Source of the DNA: Erythroxylum novogranatense
Lineage: Eukaryota; Streptophyta; Magnoliopsida; Malpighiales; Erythroxylaceae
Assembly: GCA_029891385.1 (NCBI GenBank)
Contig: CM057233.1
Span: forward strand, 26,913,352-26,977,351
Direction: 5' to 3'
Length of the DNA: 64,000 bases
The stretch's first letter is position 1; every line of letters begins with the position of its first letter. The position numbers and the translations under genes are program-made. This document shows positions 22,744-33,200 of the stretch, one piece after another. The notes under the pieces were generated by a model, which searched no databases, was not told the origin of the DNA, and saw only the letters and a list, made by a program, of their open reading frames with translations.

Positions 22744-23494
22744 TTGAAGTTGAGGCCAATGCTACATGATAGAATCAAAAGAGTACAGAACAAAGATTCT
22801 GATATGGAAAAGCTTATAGAGAAAGTGAAGGCAAATCCGGAGTCCAAGTTTGAATTGAGGGATGAGACTTTGTGGTTGAGACATAGGCTATGTGTGGCTA
22901 ATGTAGATGATCTGAGGAAGGAAATTCTTGAGGAAGCTCATATGGCCACCTATGCTATGCATCTTGGTACTACCAAGATGTATAACACATTGAAGCAACA
23001 TTTTTGGTGGCCTGGAATGAAGAAGCAAGTGGCTGAGTATGTTTCTAGATGTATGACGTGCCAGCAAGTGAAGGCAGAGCACCAGGCTCCAGTAGGAAAG
23101 TTGAATTCGTTGCTCGTTCCGACGTGAAAATGGGAACGGATCACTATGGACTTCATCATGGGTTTGTCAAAGACTCCGAGGCAGCATGATGCTATTTAGG
23201 TCATAGTAGACTGGTTGACTAAATCGGCCCATTTCTTACCAGTGAGAGAGAATAACTCACTTGATCAGTTAGCCCAAAAGTATGTAAATGAGGTGGTGAG
23301 ACTGCATGGAGTGCCATTGTCCATAATATCGGACAGGGATCAAAGATTTACTTCGAGATTTTGGAAGAGCTTGCAGACTACCATGGGAACTAAGTTGAAC
23401 TTCAGTACAACATTTCATCCTCAGATAGATGGACAGAGTGAGAGGATAATCAAGACTGTTGAGGATATGCTTAGAGCTTGTGTATTGGAGTTTA
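22744..23494 (+). pseudogene. gypsy-2 integrase, truncated
   Basis: Integrase inserts the cDNA into the genome. The zinc-binding HHCC domain is present (EEAHMATYAMHLGTTKMY, CMTCQQVKAEH). The catalytic core follows: MDFIMGL (first Asp), then DWLTKSAHFLP, SIISDRDQRFTS (second Asp) and HPQIDGQSERIIK (Glu). DWLTKSAH has a W where gypsy-1 has R, a CGG-to-TGG change. Stops at 23125-23127 and 23197-23199 are TGG in gypsy-1. The frame ends at CVLEFRG, where a deletion fuses it to LTR sequence. The remaining integrase core and any chromodomain are missing. Confidence 0.9.
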
Positions 23495-23668
23495 GAGGAA
23501 AAAGTTGGTTTCAAATACTATTATCTTCCTATGATGCTTTAAGTGAATTGTTACCATGCCATATGAAGGGAAGGTAGTGATCGATCGTAGCGTGCCTTTA
23601 TCGTAGGATATGTGCCGAAATGACCTCCGGGTGTTCCGGTGGGTACCCTGCGGTAAGGGAGCGCTACA
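23495..23668 (+). repeat. Remnant of gypsy-2 3' LTR (last 174 bp)
   Basis: It matches 19518-19691 at equal length with few differences, ending GAGCGCTACA. It follows integrase sequence directly, and both sources share GAGG at the joint (23495-23498 and 19518-19521). Confidence 0.9.
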
Positions 23669-24847
23669 ACGAGATACTGAGCAATCGGACTCGTTTTGTT
23701 CACGGTGTAAACCCTTTTGTTCCACAGAAACTCTCTAGCCATTTGATGTGCATTTCTTTTTGATTTTGTTGTCTATGATGCATAATAAAGTGTTACGATT
23801 GATAAAAGTTGACATGTTATGTTTTATGTGACGAATTTCGATTGACTATGAATTATGTGATGAAATTGAAAATAAAATTGGATTGCTTGATATATGTGTG
23901 TTGTGCTTGTGGTATGGCACATTTTTTAGGGCTATAAACGTATTAGCCACTGAGTTGTGTTGCTCACCCCACTTTCCCTCCTCAAGTGCAATACAAGACG
24001 AACGTGAACCTTGCAAGGCATCGGAAACCCAAAACTTTAGATACTTTTGTGCTAAGTTAATAACTAGCTTTTGGATAGCTTTTCAAGTATATCAAACATT
24101 GAGCATCTCATGTATCTTGTATCTTGTGCTTAGTTATGATGGACAGGTTGATATGTAAATTAAAGCTATGCATGAACATTTATTTTGATTGGAAATGAGA
24201 ATGAGAATACTAGTATTCTCCTTTATGTATGATTGTGTTGCTTTATAGATAGTGTATGAGATTTCGTCTAACTTGCGAAAAAGGAATGTGCATGTGCATG
24301 TTCTTCCCTATGTGAGTTTGTTGTTGGGTATTTGCTTGGGAATAACATGTTGGAGTTTAGAATTGCGTTTGAGATAAATTTTTTGGACTCCGTTCCTGAA
24401 GCCCAACCATAGTGTTGGACCCTATTCCCTGAGCCCAACAATCCGATTCGGAAATCGAAAAGCGTAAGCGGGTTTCCTTATAGGGTTATTTCAACGAACC
24501 CTCACTTGTTTTGAATCAAACCTTTTGAGTTCAAATCCAAAAGCTACCAATTTTTGTGGAGAGGTATTTAAACGTGTTATAAATCCAATGCTTCAAGAAT
24601 CACTCAATTTGGAGGTCGAACGAAGAAGTTATGGTCGAAAGAATCCAATATGTTCATGTCCTTATTCCAACTGAACATGTCTTGGCGCAAATGCCATAAC
24701 TTTTTATACAAATGTCCAATTGCTTTCGTTTTTTCACCATTGGAAAGAAGACATCGAAATCTACAACCTGTATTAGAGATCTTGAAGCGAGATTCGGCCT
24801 CTAAACTAGTAAAAATAGCAAATTACTGTAGCTAACCCGAGAATGTT

Positions 24848-24877
24848 CGTTAAACGGACATGCATGTCCGTTTAACG
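24848..24877. repeat. 30-bp perfect palindrome in family-X region
   Basis: A perfect 30-bp palindrome built from the motif GTTAAACGGACATGC and its complement. Its right half begins a GTCCGTTTAACGGAC unit (24866-24880). Related units lie beyond the solo LTR at 27570-27584, 27591-27605 and 27642-27656. Confidence 0.95.
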
Positions 24878-24915
24878 GACATAGACTGGCAAAACAACCC
24901 CAATTTGTCCGAGAA

Positions 24916-27563
24916 TGTAGCGCCCACTCACCGTAGGGTACACATCGGGACGCCCGAAGGTCGCTCCAACACGTATCCCACAATAAAGGTGCACTACTAG
25001 AAAATTTCGCTAATAATCCACATGGCATCGCAATAATTAAGACCACAATATATCAGAAGTCAGTAAATTTTAAAATCCAAAATAATCTTGATACAGTCAT
25101 CCAATATCAGAATAGACAAGTCTATCAGTCCCCTAAACAACACCAAAAAGGAAACTGATACAAGCATCTATCCTAAGTCATCCTCAAAAGTCCAACCCAG
25201 CTGACCGACCTGTGTGCCATCGCTTCTCTTGCCAGCACGCTCGCACGGCAGGAAAAGACTATCTCCGGAGCTAGGAGTCTAATCTAACAGTCCTGAAAAA
25301 TTAGATGCAATTTTGGGTGAGTTTGCGAACTCAGTGAGAAACCATCATCGATGGTTCACTCAAATCATGCATTACGCAGATTATGCATACACAAAGACAA
25401 GAAGATACAATTAGTATATAACAATTTGCGTAGCCTATAACAGCTTTGCGATCAAATAACAATTTACAATAAATCAGGTCATCACATAATTCAGTAATCG
25501 TCACAAAACAATCATTCATGTGTATACAATGCATATGTGACTCTTTTCCGGTTATTCAGTATTGTGCCCAAGTGCTCATCAAGATTCATGGGGACGCGCG
25601 TGTGATTTCTCCTTCGGGCTCGAGGTCCGGCCAAGATGATGTTAGAGCTCGAGGCTCTTTTTAGTGATAATAGCAACTTGGGTCACATATCCATTATCTG
25701 ATCATGCATTTATGCATGTAATGCAGTGTTCAGTAATTCAGTGTATGGCTATAAAAGCCCAAGATTGCATTTTCTCGGTGTCGCGCGAGAGTCCAATCCA
25801 ATCCAGTAAAAGCATGAAATTCAATTATATACATTTCAGTAATCATGCAATTCACATTGGCAAGTAATTCACATAGAGCATTTAGACAATAAGGAATTTG
25901 AGAAACCAACTAGGTTACTCACCTATAACTTCCGAGCTACTGCCTGGAAGTCCCAGCAATGTCTGTGGAATGACGGTCCAACGGTGCCTCTATAACAGTA
26001 AAATACAGTCCCATTACTAGATGCTCAATTAAACGATTCAGTAATGCATATGTCTGAATGGAATTATGTACAATGCATGTTCAGGATTTTCCGGCGCTAA
26101 AATCCAATTTAGAACTCTTAGGCCCAATTCTAACTCTTCGCTCAATTGATCGACAATGATTGATCCATTCCTAAAATTCAGTTCAATTCCTCAATTCATA
26201 TTCCCTATAGCAATTCCCTATCCATTGGATCAGAACCTCTCTATAGAAAATCCCAATTAAAACTCCAATAGTCACAATTCAATACTTAGGTCACAATAGG
26301 AACCATAATTGACCTTAATCTCTATAAATCAATGCCATTTAAATTAAATTCTAACTTCTATAATTATCCTCAATTGTAGACCTTTTTCCCTAGTTCACAA
26401 TGAATTTGGAATCACCTCAATTGGAGGTCTACACCAAAAGTTATGCCCAATAATCAAAAATCAATCCAATCAGAAATGTCCCTCGCCGCGACCTTGCGGC
26501 CTTCGCCGCGACGCCTAAGGGTTGCTTTCACATGGCGTGAAGGGCCTTCATGGGGCAAGATCCTTCTCGTGGCTCTTGTGGCGTGAACAAAATGTTCGCC
26601 AAGGGCGTGAACCCGTTCGCTTCGCCCTGCGTCTTGTCGCTCGTCACGGCGAGGCTGGCCCAGACGTCGCGATGTGCGAGTCGCGCCACCGCCTTCTCCG
26701 ATCGTTTTTTGTCCATTTCTCACTCTAAAACCTCCATTAACACTCTCAACTACCCAAATCAACCATAATAAATGCCATAAATGCATCAAAAACCATTAAT
26801 ACCACATTAAAACCATTAAAACTTACCAATCGAAGATCAAATTCCACAAATCTTCCAAAATCACCGTAAACCCTAAAATCCTTCAATATCAACGATTAAC
26901 CACTCTCAAAGCTTCTCAACCTTCATTAATCACAATAAACAAGTTAGCTTTGCACAATGAGGAGAAAACCATAAGGAAAAATCGAAGAACCTCACCGATG
27001 GGAGGAATCGATGAACACCGTGGGAGGAGGAAGAGAAGAAATGCTAAAGCCTTAGGATAAAATCCCCAAATTTCAAACCTAGGTATTTATAGACATAGGT
27101 CTCCAAATCAGTTCAAATTTTAGTCTCTAAATTTCAATGGCTCAACATATTTATTTCCTAACAATATAACTCTAATTGTTTCATTGCCATTAGACAATTC
27201 TTTCAGTACTATACAGTCAATTGGTCTGTCACTTGAAAATTTCCGGTCCGGGCATTTTCTCCCGAATTTCTCAAAAATTTCCTATAAGCCAGCATCAGTA
27301 GCCAATCACTCTTAAATTATTCCAAATCAGTCATTCGAGCCCAAATACTCCTAATTTCTCAATAAATCACGATCCAGTCAATTCAGTCAGTCCATGCTCA
27401 ATTAAATTATCGAAAACCATGAATGCATGTACCTATGAATAAGTGCATATGCAATAAACTTGTTCCTCTATAATTAAAGGCCAGTAACATGCTCGATCAG
27501 TGACTGTAATGAAACCTATCAGTATTACCATAATGCCCTTGCTAACAGTAACGGGATGTTACA
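24916..27563 (-). mobile_element. gypsy-3: solo chromovirus LTR (2648 bp)
   Basis: It runs from TGTAGCGCCCA at 24916 to GGGATGTTACA at 27563, with the full set of blocks seen in the gypsy-1 LTRs: the double stem-loop at 25318-25356, CCAACTAGGTTACTCACC near 25906, an AATTGGAGGTCTACACC block near 26419, and a CG-rich palindrome array at 26478-26690. The flanks are GAGAA (24911-24915) and GAAAA (27564-27568), four of five bases equal. There is no internal region, so the element was lost by LTR-LTR recombination. Frames of about 60-110 codons in 26450-26790 come from the CG-rich array and are not genes. Confidence 0.85.
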
Positions 27564-29776
27564 GAAAAAGTCCGTTAGACGGACATCCATGTCTGTTTAA
27601 CGGACATACACTGGACTGAGGGTCCTTTTCCACCCGAGAAGGTCTGTTTAACGGACACGCGCAACCTGAAACCTCTTCCAGGCCTCCCAATGCATCCAAC
27701 CTTTGATCCTAACACCATAAACACTCAAAATCTCCACAAATTAAATCCTTCGAGTGTAATAACACTCCTCAAACATTCAACTACCAATTAAGATGCATTA
27801 AACTTCCAAATAGCAATTCAAAAACTCATACATCACACAAATTCTTATCATTCACCCAAGTTGTCACATTCATGCTTTCCATACAACATCATCACCTGTG
27901 AAACCTATAAATCTTAACATTGATATCCAACTTTCGTAAACTTTAAAGCATTTAAAAGCTAAGAGGATAAACTATAAAGTTCAAGAAGACCATTTTATCC
28001 AATATGGCCTAAATCAACCCAGTTTTCCCTCATGAATCCAACATACAATTACAACTCTAAGGAACCTGAACTAGGCATTTCACACAACCAGATAAATAAG
28101 TTCATGCACAAGGAAACTTTTTCAAATCTTCAATTCATTTCCAAATCAAAATAGAGTTCATACAAAGCTTTCATACATAGCTTTAAATTACATATCGACA
28201 TTACACAAGTTGCAAAATACATTCGATGCTCAATGTTCAATATGCTGTTAAAGCTATTCAAAAATCTAACTCCTAACTTAATACAAAAGCTAAATCTCTC
28301 GAGATCGTCCAAATGCCCGGAAGGATTTACTGATCTTCTCGATCTGCACCTGAGGAGTGGGAAAAAATATTGGGTTGAGCTTCACAACTCAGTGGTTAAA
28401 ATATTTATAGCCAATGGCGATGAGCCACACAATCAAACATATATATACACATAAACAAACATTAAGCATACACTTCACAATGACAATTCCACATCCACAA
28501 TTCAACATCCAATTCATAACATCATCACATATTATAAGTAATTCAATTCAAAACATGGATTTCTCACATCAAAATGCAAATGCACAATCAATTGGCTCGA
28601 GGATTTCGTGAAACAAAACGATGAAACTGAAGTTTGCACCATGAACGAAACGAGTCCATTTTCGGATCTCGTGGGCCACAAGCGGGCAGCCGGGATAAGG
28701 CTTTTGTCAACGTACACATGACTACGAAATGGTTCCTCTCTTGCCCAAACACAATCAAATCTCAACTTAGTTCAATTATTCATAAATTCACATTTCCATA
28801 CTTTCCTTCTTTCCATTTAATCAAAATGCCATGACTTAAATTCAATGGCATGACAATCATTCTCACAATTCAATCATTCATATACAAAATGCCATGAACA
28901 CAACATAAAACAAATTTTCACATCATAGAAATTCAAACAATTCATTTAGCACATATGGCATACACAATGCATTTGCTCATTACACAAAGACCATAAATAA
29001 ATTGCCCACCTTGACAAACTTGGAAAATCCAAAATCAATTGCCTCCTTCCTTTTTCTCTTGGATAGGCTCTTGATTGCCTATACACAAACAAAATTCCAT
29101 GAATTTCAACTCAATTGGAAAATCCCCAATTTTTCATAATCCTAATCAAATGCAATTAACCCTAATCTAACACAAATCCAACCTACTCATAGTCCATATA
29201 GGTTAGAAATCACAACACTAGCTTAAAAACTCAAAGAAATCCAAGGATTTCTCCATCTTCTTCCTCATCCACGAAAATCCCTCTCTCTCTCTCTAGGTTT
29301 CTCCATCCAACACATCACAATCCCTCTTTCTTCAACAAATCAAGAAGAAAATAGAATAACTCACCTTAGAAGCTTTGAGTTTCTCCTCCTTTCCACGATT
29401 TTTCCACCTTCCCTCTTGGATTTTCGAAATCTCCTCCTTCTTCTCTATTTCTCCCACTTTTCTCTCTCTTCTCCTCTTCTCCTTGGTAGCCCACGAAAAT
29501 GCTCCTCTTCTCTTTAAATTTTTGACTTCTTCTATCTCCCTTCTAAGCCCATAATGCCCTTCACTTAAAGCCTCTTTCCAACTATACCCTTGGTTGGCTT
29601 TTTAATGACCCAACTAGCTTAGTTCAATTCTAACCTCAACCTACTCTTCTTTCTATTTCCAATTCTTCATCCTTCCACTTCTAAATAAAATAATAATAAA
29701 AAATTAAACCAATAAATAAACATAAATAACCAATTAAACAATTCATAAGAAATTCAGAAAAATTTAAGACCCAACA
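27564..29776 (-). mobile_element. Family-X LTR, minus copy
   Basis: Read on the minus strand it begins TGTTGGGTCTT at 29776 and follows the same order of landmarks as the plus copy, without the gypsy-2 insertion. The tract around 27740-28080 diverges from the plus copy. Toward 27564 it ends in three palindromic units of the type GTCCGTTTAACGGAC. A CT-rich stretch (29280-29300) and poly-pyrimidine text near 29400-29480 are typical LTR leader composition. No coding frame is credible. Confidence 0.7.
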
Positions 29777-31020
29777 GAATTGGTGGAGGTGGAGCTAAAT
29801 AGTATCGAAGAGTATATAGTAGGGGGTGAATATGTGAAGTTGATGTGTTGATATGCCATCCTAAGTATAGAAATGGTGTTCAGAAACTTCAATGGCAAAA
29901 CTGTACCGATCTAGATAGAATTAGCCAAGGTGGTCTTAATGAAAGTTGTATTTTATGTTTCCAGCTTTCTAACGCCATAAAGTATGAAATTTTTTGACAT
30001 CGAGGCTAGAAGTTATGATTAATTGAAGTTTTGATGTTGTTAGGATGGACTTTTAGGGACAGAAATTTTGAGTTAACTTTTGACCCTCTTCAAGTGAGAA
30101 ATTGCTCTTAGGGTCCTCATGAGAGTTGTATATTTTCTTCGTATCTTTCCGTTGATATAAAGTACAAAATTTTTGGACAAAGGAGTAGAAATTTATGGAT
30201 TTTAGAAGTTCTGATGTTGTTTAGGGTGAAATTAACGAACAGTCACTTTTTCATAAAATTTGACCCTTTTATAGACTAAAATTGTTTTTGATTTCTTCTA
30301 GAAAGTTGTAGAGCTTTCTTTTATCTTTCCAGCGGTATATAGTATGAAAATTTTGAATATCGGAGTCAAAAGTTATGATTCTTGTAAGTGGAGACATTCT
30401 GGATAGAAAAGCAGACGGAAGAAAGCAGATGATAGAAAAGCAGACGGAAAAAAGCAAACGATAGAAAAGCGTATTTGAAGAAAGGTATTTATAGAAAAGG
30501 CGGTAGAAAAGCGGGCGAGAAAAGCGTATTTAAAGAAAGCAAAAGATAGAAAAGCAGACGGAAGAAAGCAGACGGAAGAAAGAAAACGATACAAAAGCAG
30601 ACGGAAGAAAGCAGATGATAGAAAGGCGATTAAGAAAGCGCATTTATAGAAAAGCGCATAATAGAAAAATGTATTTAAAGAAAGCGGATGATAGAAAAGG
30701 GATTTAAAGAAAGCTGACGATAGAAAAGCAAACGATAGAAAATGAGATGATACATAAGGTAGAAGATAGAATTTATGTTTAAGGTCTTCATGAATGTTGT
30801 AGATATCGAAGTTCTCTTTTCAATGGTCTAAAAACTAAGTCAATCAGACATCTGTAACAAAAGTTATAGCATTCGTACTGAGACATGTACATTTCAAGTG
30901 AGCGCATAAACGTGTTAGAGCCTTTTGGCCATAACTTCTTCTCTAGACCTCCAAATGACATGATTCTTAAACCATAGGATTCGTAAGACTTTTCTTTACA
31001 TATCCACTAATATTTTTTTT
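29777..31020 (+). mobile_element. LTR-type repeat debris, plus orientation
   Basis: Homologous to the middle of the gypsy-2 LTR (about 17100-17880). Shared text includes TTTATCTTTCCAGCGGTAT, ATATCGGAGTCAAAAGTTAT and CTTCTTCTCTAGACCTCCAA. A segment beginning GAAAGTTGTA recurs at about 29942, 30121 and 30300, which is a 179-bp spacing. No genes are present. Confidence 0.65.
30405..30760 (+). repeat. Tandem array of GAAAGCAGACGGAAGAAA units
   Basis: Roughly twenty degenerate copies of a 14-17 bp unit centred on AAAGCAGACG or AAAGCGTATTT. This is the same motif as the array at 17575-17775. Confidence 0.85.
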
Positions 31021-33200
31021 TCATTCTTATTCCTTTCATCTTTATCAATTTTATCCAAATCAAGACAATTTAATTTCTCATTTGAAAAATTCAACCATTC
31101 TAATCTCACTATCCTTCTCCATAAGCTCAAATCACTCTTAATCATGCATATCTTAATCGCATCTTTAAAACTCTTAATCTTATACTTATTCTAACTTGTC
31201 ATAAACCTATTTTTATAAAAAATCGGGCAGCATAACGGTTGTATTTTGAACAGCCCAAAAATCTGCAAATAGTTCAAATACACTTCTAAATTCCATCCAC
31301 CAACAAAATTCGTCGGACCTCTTGTCCGGAATCCCATATACAATCAACTCACAATCATACTCATAGCACTTCAATAAATCTCAATCCATAATCCAAACAC
31401 AAATATTTACATTCATAAGAATCAATCTCATTTATATACATCTCAAATCAGAATATACATTCATAATTCAATCTAAACCACTCATATTCATAAACAATCA
31501 TAACTCGTATCCCAAAATCATACACAAACCCAACTCCATACATTAATTCATAATTCATATACATCATGAAACCAAAGTGGCATTCTCAAGCCACGACACT
31601 ACATCTATTGCAAGAACTGAAATACATAAGAATACATATTTCTCCAAGATACACAACATATGTCTAAACTCTTATTTTTACAAAAATCCCATTGCAACAA
31701 AAATACTATTACAAACAAAACGGACGAACTGACTTTCTTCCATCCGCTCTCCTTCTTGATTACCTGAAGATGGGGATGAAAGGGAGTGAGCTCGACGGCT
31801 CAATGGATAACATATTTATAAAAGAAAAATAAGAAAAAACATTTTTCCAAAACTTTTGCCATCTTAAAATTTCATAGTCTAAAAACTAGCAAATTTTCTT
31901 ATTCTCAAACTTTTCACTTTCCAAATCCTTCATTAACAATTTCATAAATTTCTTGGTTAAAAACTTTTCCACAAATCATTCCTCCAATTTCTTAAATCTT
32001 TCACAAATTGTACACAATTTCAATAACATGAATGCATCACATAGAAATGCATCACATCTTAAACAAATCAAAACACATTGCACATCAAAATGGTTTGGGT
32101 CGGTCCAAAACAAAACGTGCTGCACATTCCCGCATAGCGGTCTTGTGCAGCCGTGAACGAAACGTACTACACCTTCCCGCATCGCGGTCCGGTGTAGCCG
32201 TGACTTATGGGAGTCCGAGATCGGAACTCCTGTGCCACTAGCGGGCAACCGGGAGAAGGCTTTAAAACAGACAAGTGCGCACTTGTCCCACTTATGGGAC
32301 CTGACCAAACCCACATAACACATAATCGAAAACGAAAATTTGGATTGCCCGAAGGCACATTTCGAAATCTTGCTTTTCGTGACATGTCATATTTGAACAG
32401 AGAGTCACACAAAACCCATAACCATATTTCAATCATTCAAAAACCAAATGATTTTCATATGTCAGAATCAAAGAATGCAATACTTTAGAAATTTCCAAAT
32501 CATTCAAACATAATGAAATTAACCACCTTAGAAAGGACAAACTTCAAAAACGAACTTAAACTATTTACCTTCGAAAAAGTCTTGAAAAACTTTACCTTAA
32601 ATTCCCTCATGAAGTATAAAGGCTTAGGGCTCAATCAAAAATCCTATTCTTCAACTAAAAATGTAATTTCATAACTCTTCACACCGAACACCAAAGTTCG
32701 CAAATTTGGTATCAATAAAAAGCTCAAAGAAAACTCTACAACTTTCATGAAGAGTTTAAAAACCCATATGGCCTCTAAGAGAGTCAAACACTACTTGATT
32801 TAAAAACTAATTTAGCCATTAAGAGGGTCATAAATTGCTTTAAAGTTGCTACCACAAAAATTAAATTTTCCTACACAAAGTCAAAATTTTGAAAATTCAT
32901 ATCTTTTAGCACACAAGTCAAAAAATGACACATTTTACTTCATTGGAAAGATAAGGAAAGGATCTACAAACTTCATGAAGGATGCAAAAATCAAATCAGT
33001 CATTAAGAGAGGTAAAAACACACCTAAAGCTACTGCCTATATCTTCACTAATGGAACAGTAACTTTACCAAAATGAACAGTAACTGTAATCTTCCTAACC
33101 TCATAACTTTTTATTCCTAACTCCAATAATTGCAAATTATACCTCATTAGAAAGAGGAAAAGATAATCTACATTTTCTATGAAGAAAGAAAAATCAAATC
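31021..33200 (-). mobile_element. Older LTR-type debris, minus orientation (target of gypsy-1)
   Basis: Non-coding, AC-rich sequence with landmarks shared with family X (GTGAGCTCGACGGCTCA near 31787, the CGGGCAACCGGGAGAAGGC block near 32242). It includes two covarying stem-loops (32119-32151 and 32167-32197), an 18-bp palindrome (32270-32287) and, from 32660, degenerate repeats of about 200 bp. The repeats continue after gypsy-1 at 62704. No gene is seen; short frames here are chance. Confidence 0.55.
32119..32197. repeat. Two tandem stem-loops with compensatory changes
   Basis: Loop 1: GCTGCACA (32119-32126) pairs with TGTGCAGC (32144-32151), and inside it CCGC pairs with GCGG around ATA. 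Loop 2: CTACACC (32167-32173) pairs with GGTGTAG (32191-32197), again enclosing CCGC/GCGG around ATC. The geometry is identical. Two stem positions differ between the loops, and both partners change together. Confidence 0.8.

Larger units (their letters stand above)
16227..23668 (+). mobile_element. gypsy-2: chromovirus-type Ty3/gypsy element, 3' truncated
   Basis: The order is 5' LTR (16227-19691), primer site, gag, protease, RT, RNase H and integrase, all on the plus strand. The 3' LTR is reduced to its last 174 bp (23495-23668). Flanks ATGAG (16222-16226) and ACGAG (23669-23673) match at four of five bases. An uninterrupted relative of the target exists at 28660-28690. The end of integrase and most of the 3' LTR were lost by a deletion joined at a shared GAGG. 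The proteins are most similar within this window to gypsy-1, so both belong to one family group. Confidence 0.85.
15308..24915 (+). mobile_element. Family-X LTR, plus copy, interrupted by gypsy-2
   Basis: It starts TGTTGGGTCCC at 15308 and continues to 16226, is interrupted by gypsy-2, and resumes at 23669-24915 (about 2165 bp net). The minus-oriented relative at 27564-29776 is homologous across the gypsy-2 insertion point: GCTTGTGGCCCACGAGATCC is unbroken there (28664-28683, read on the minus strand). Landmarks shared by both are the GAAGGGCAAAA block near 15500, a GCAAGAGAG block, GGACTCGTTT, and GCCACTGAGTTGTG followed by GCTCA. No coding sequence is seen, and its internal region is not in the window. 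Confidence 0.7.

Noticed and set aside
26454..26789. Overlapping frames of 60-110 codons on both strands
   Set aside because: They lie within the solo LTR of gypsy-3 over its CG-rich array, and no frame is favoured.
15308..29776. Family-X copies as the two LTRs of one element
   Set aside because: They are inverted relative to each other and have non-matching flanks.
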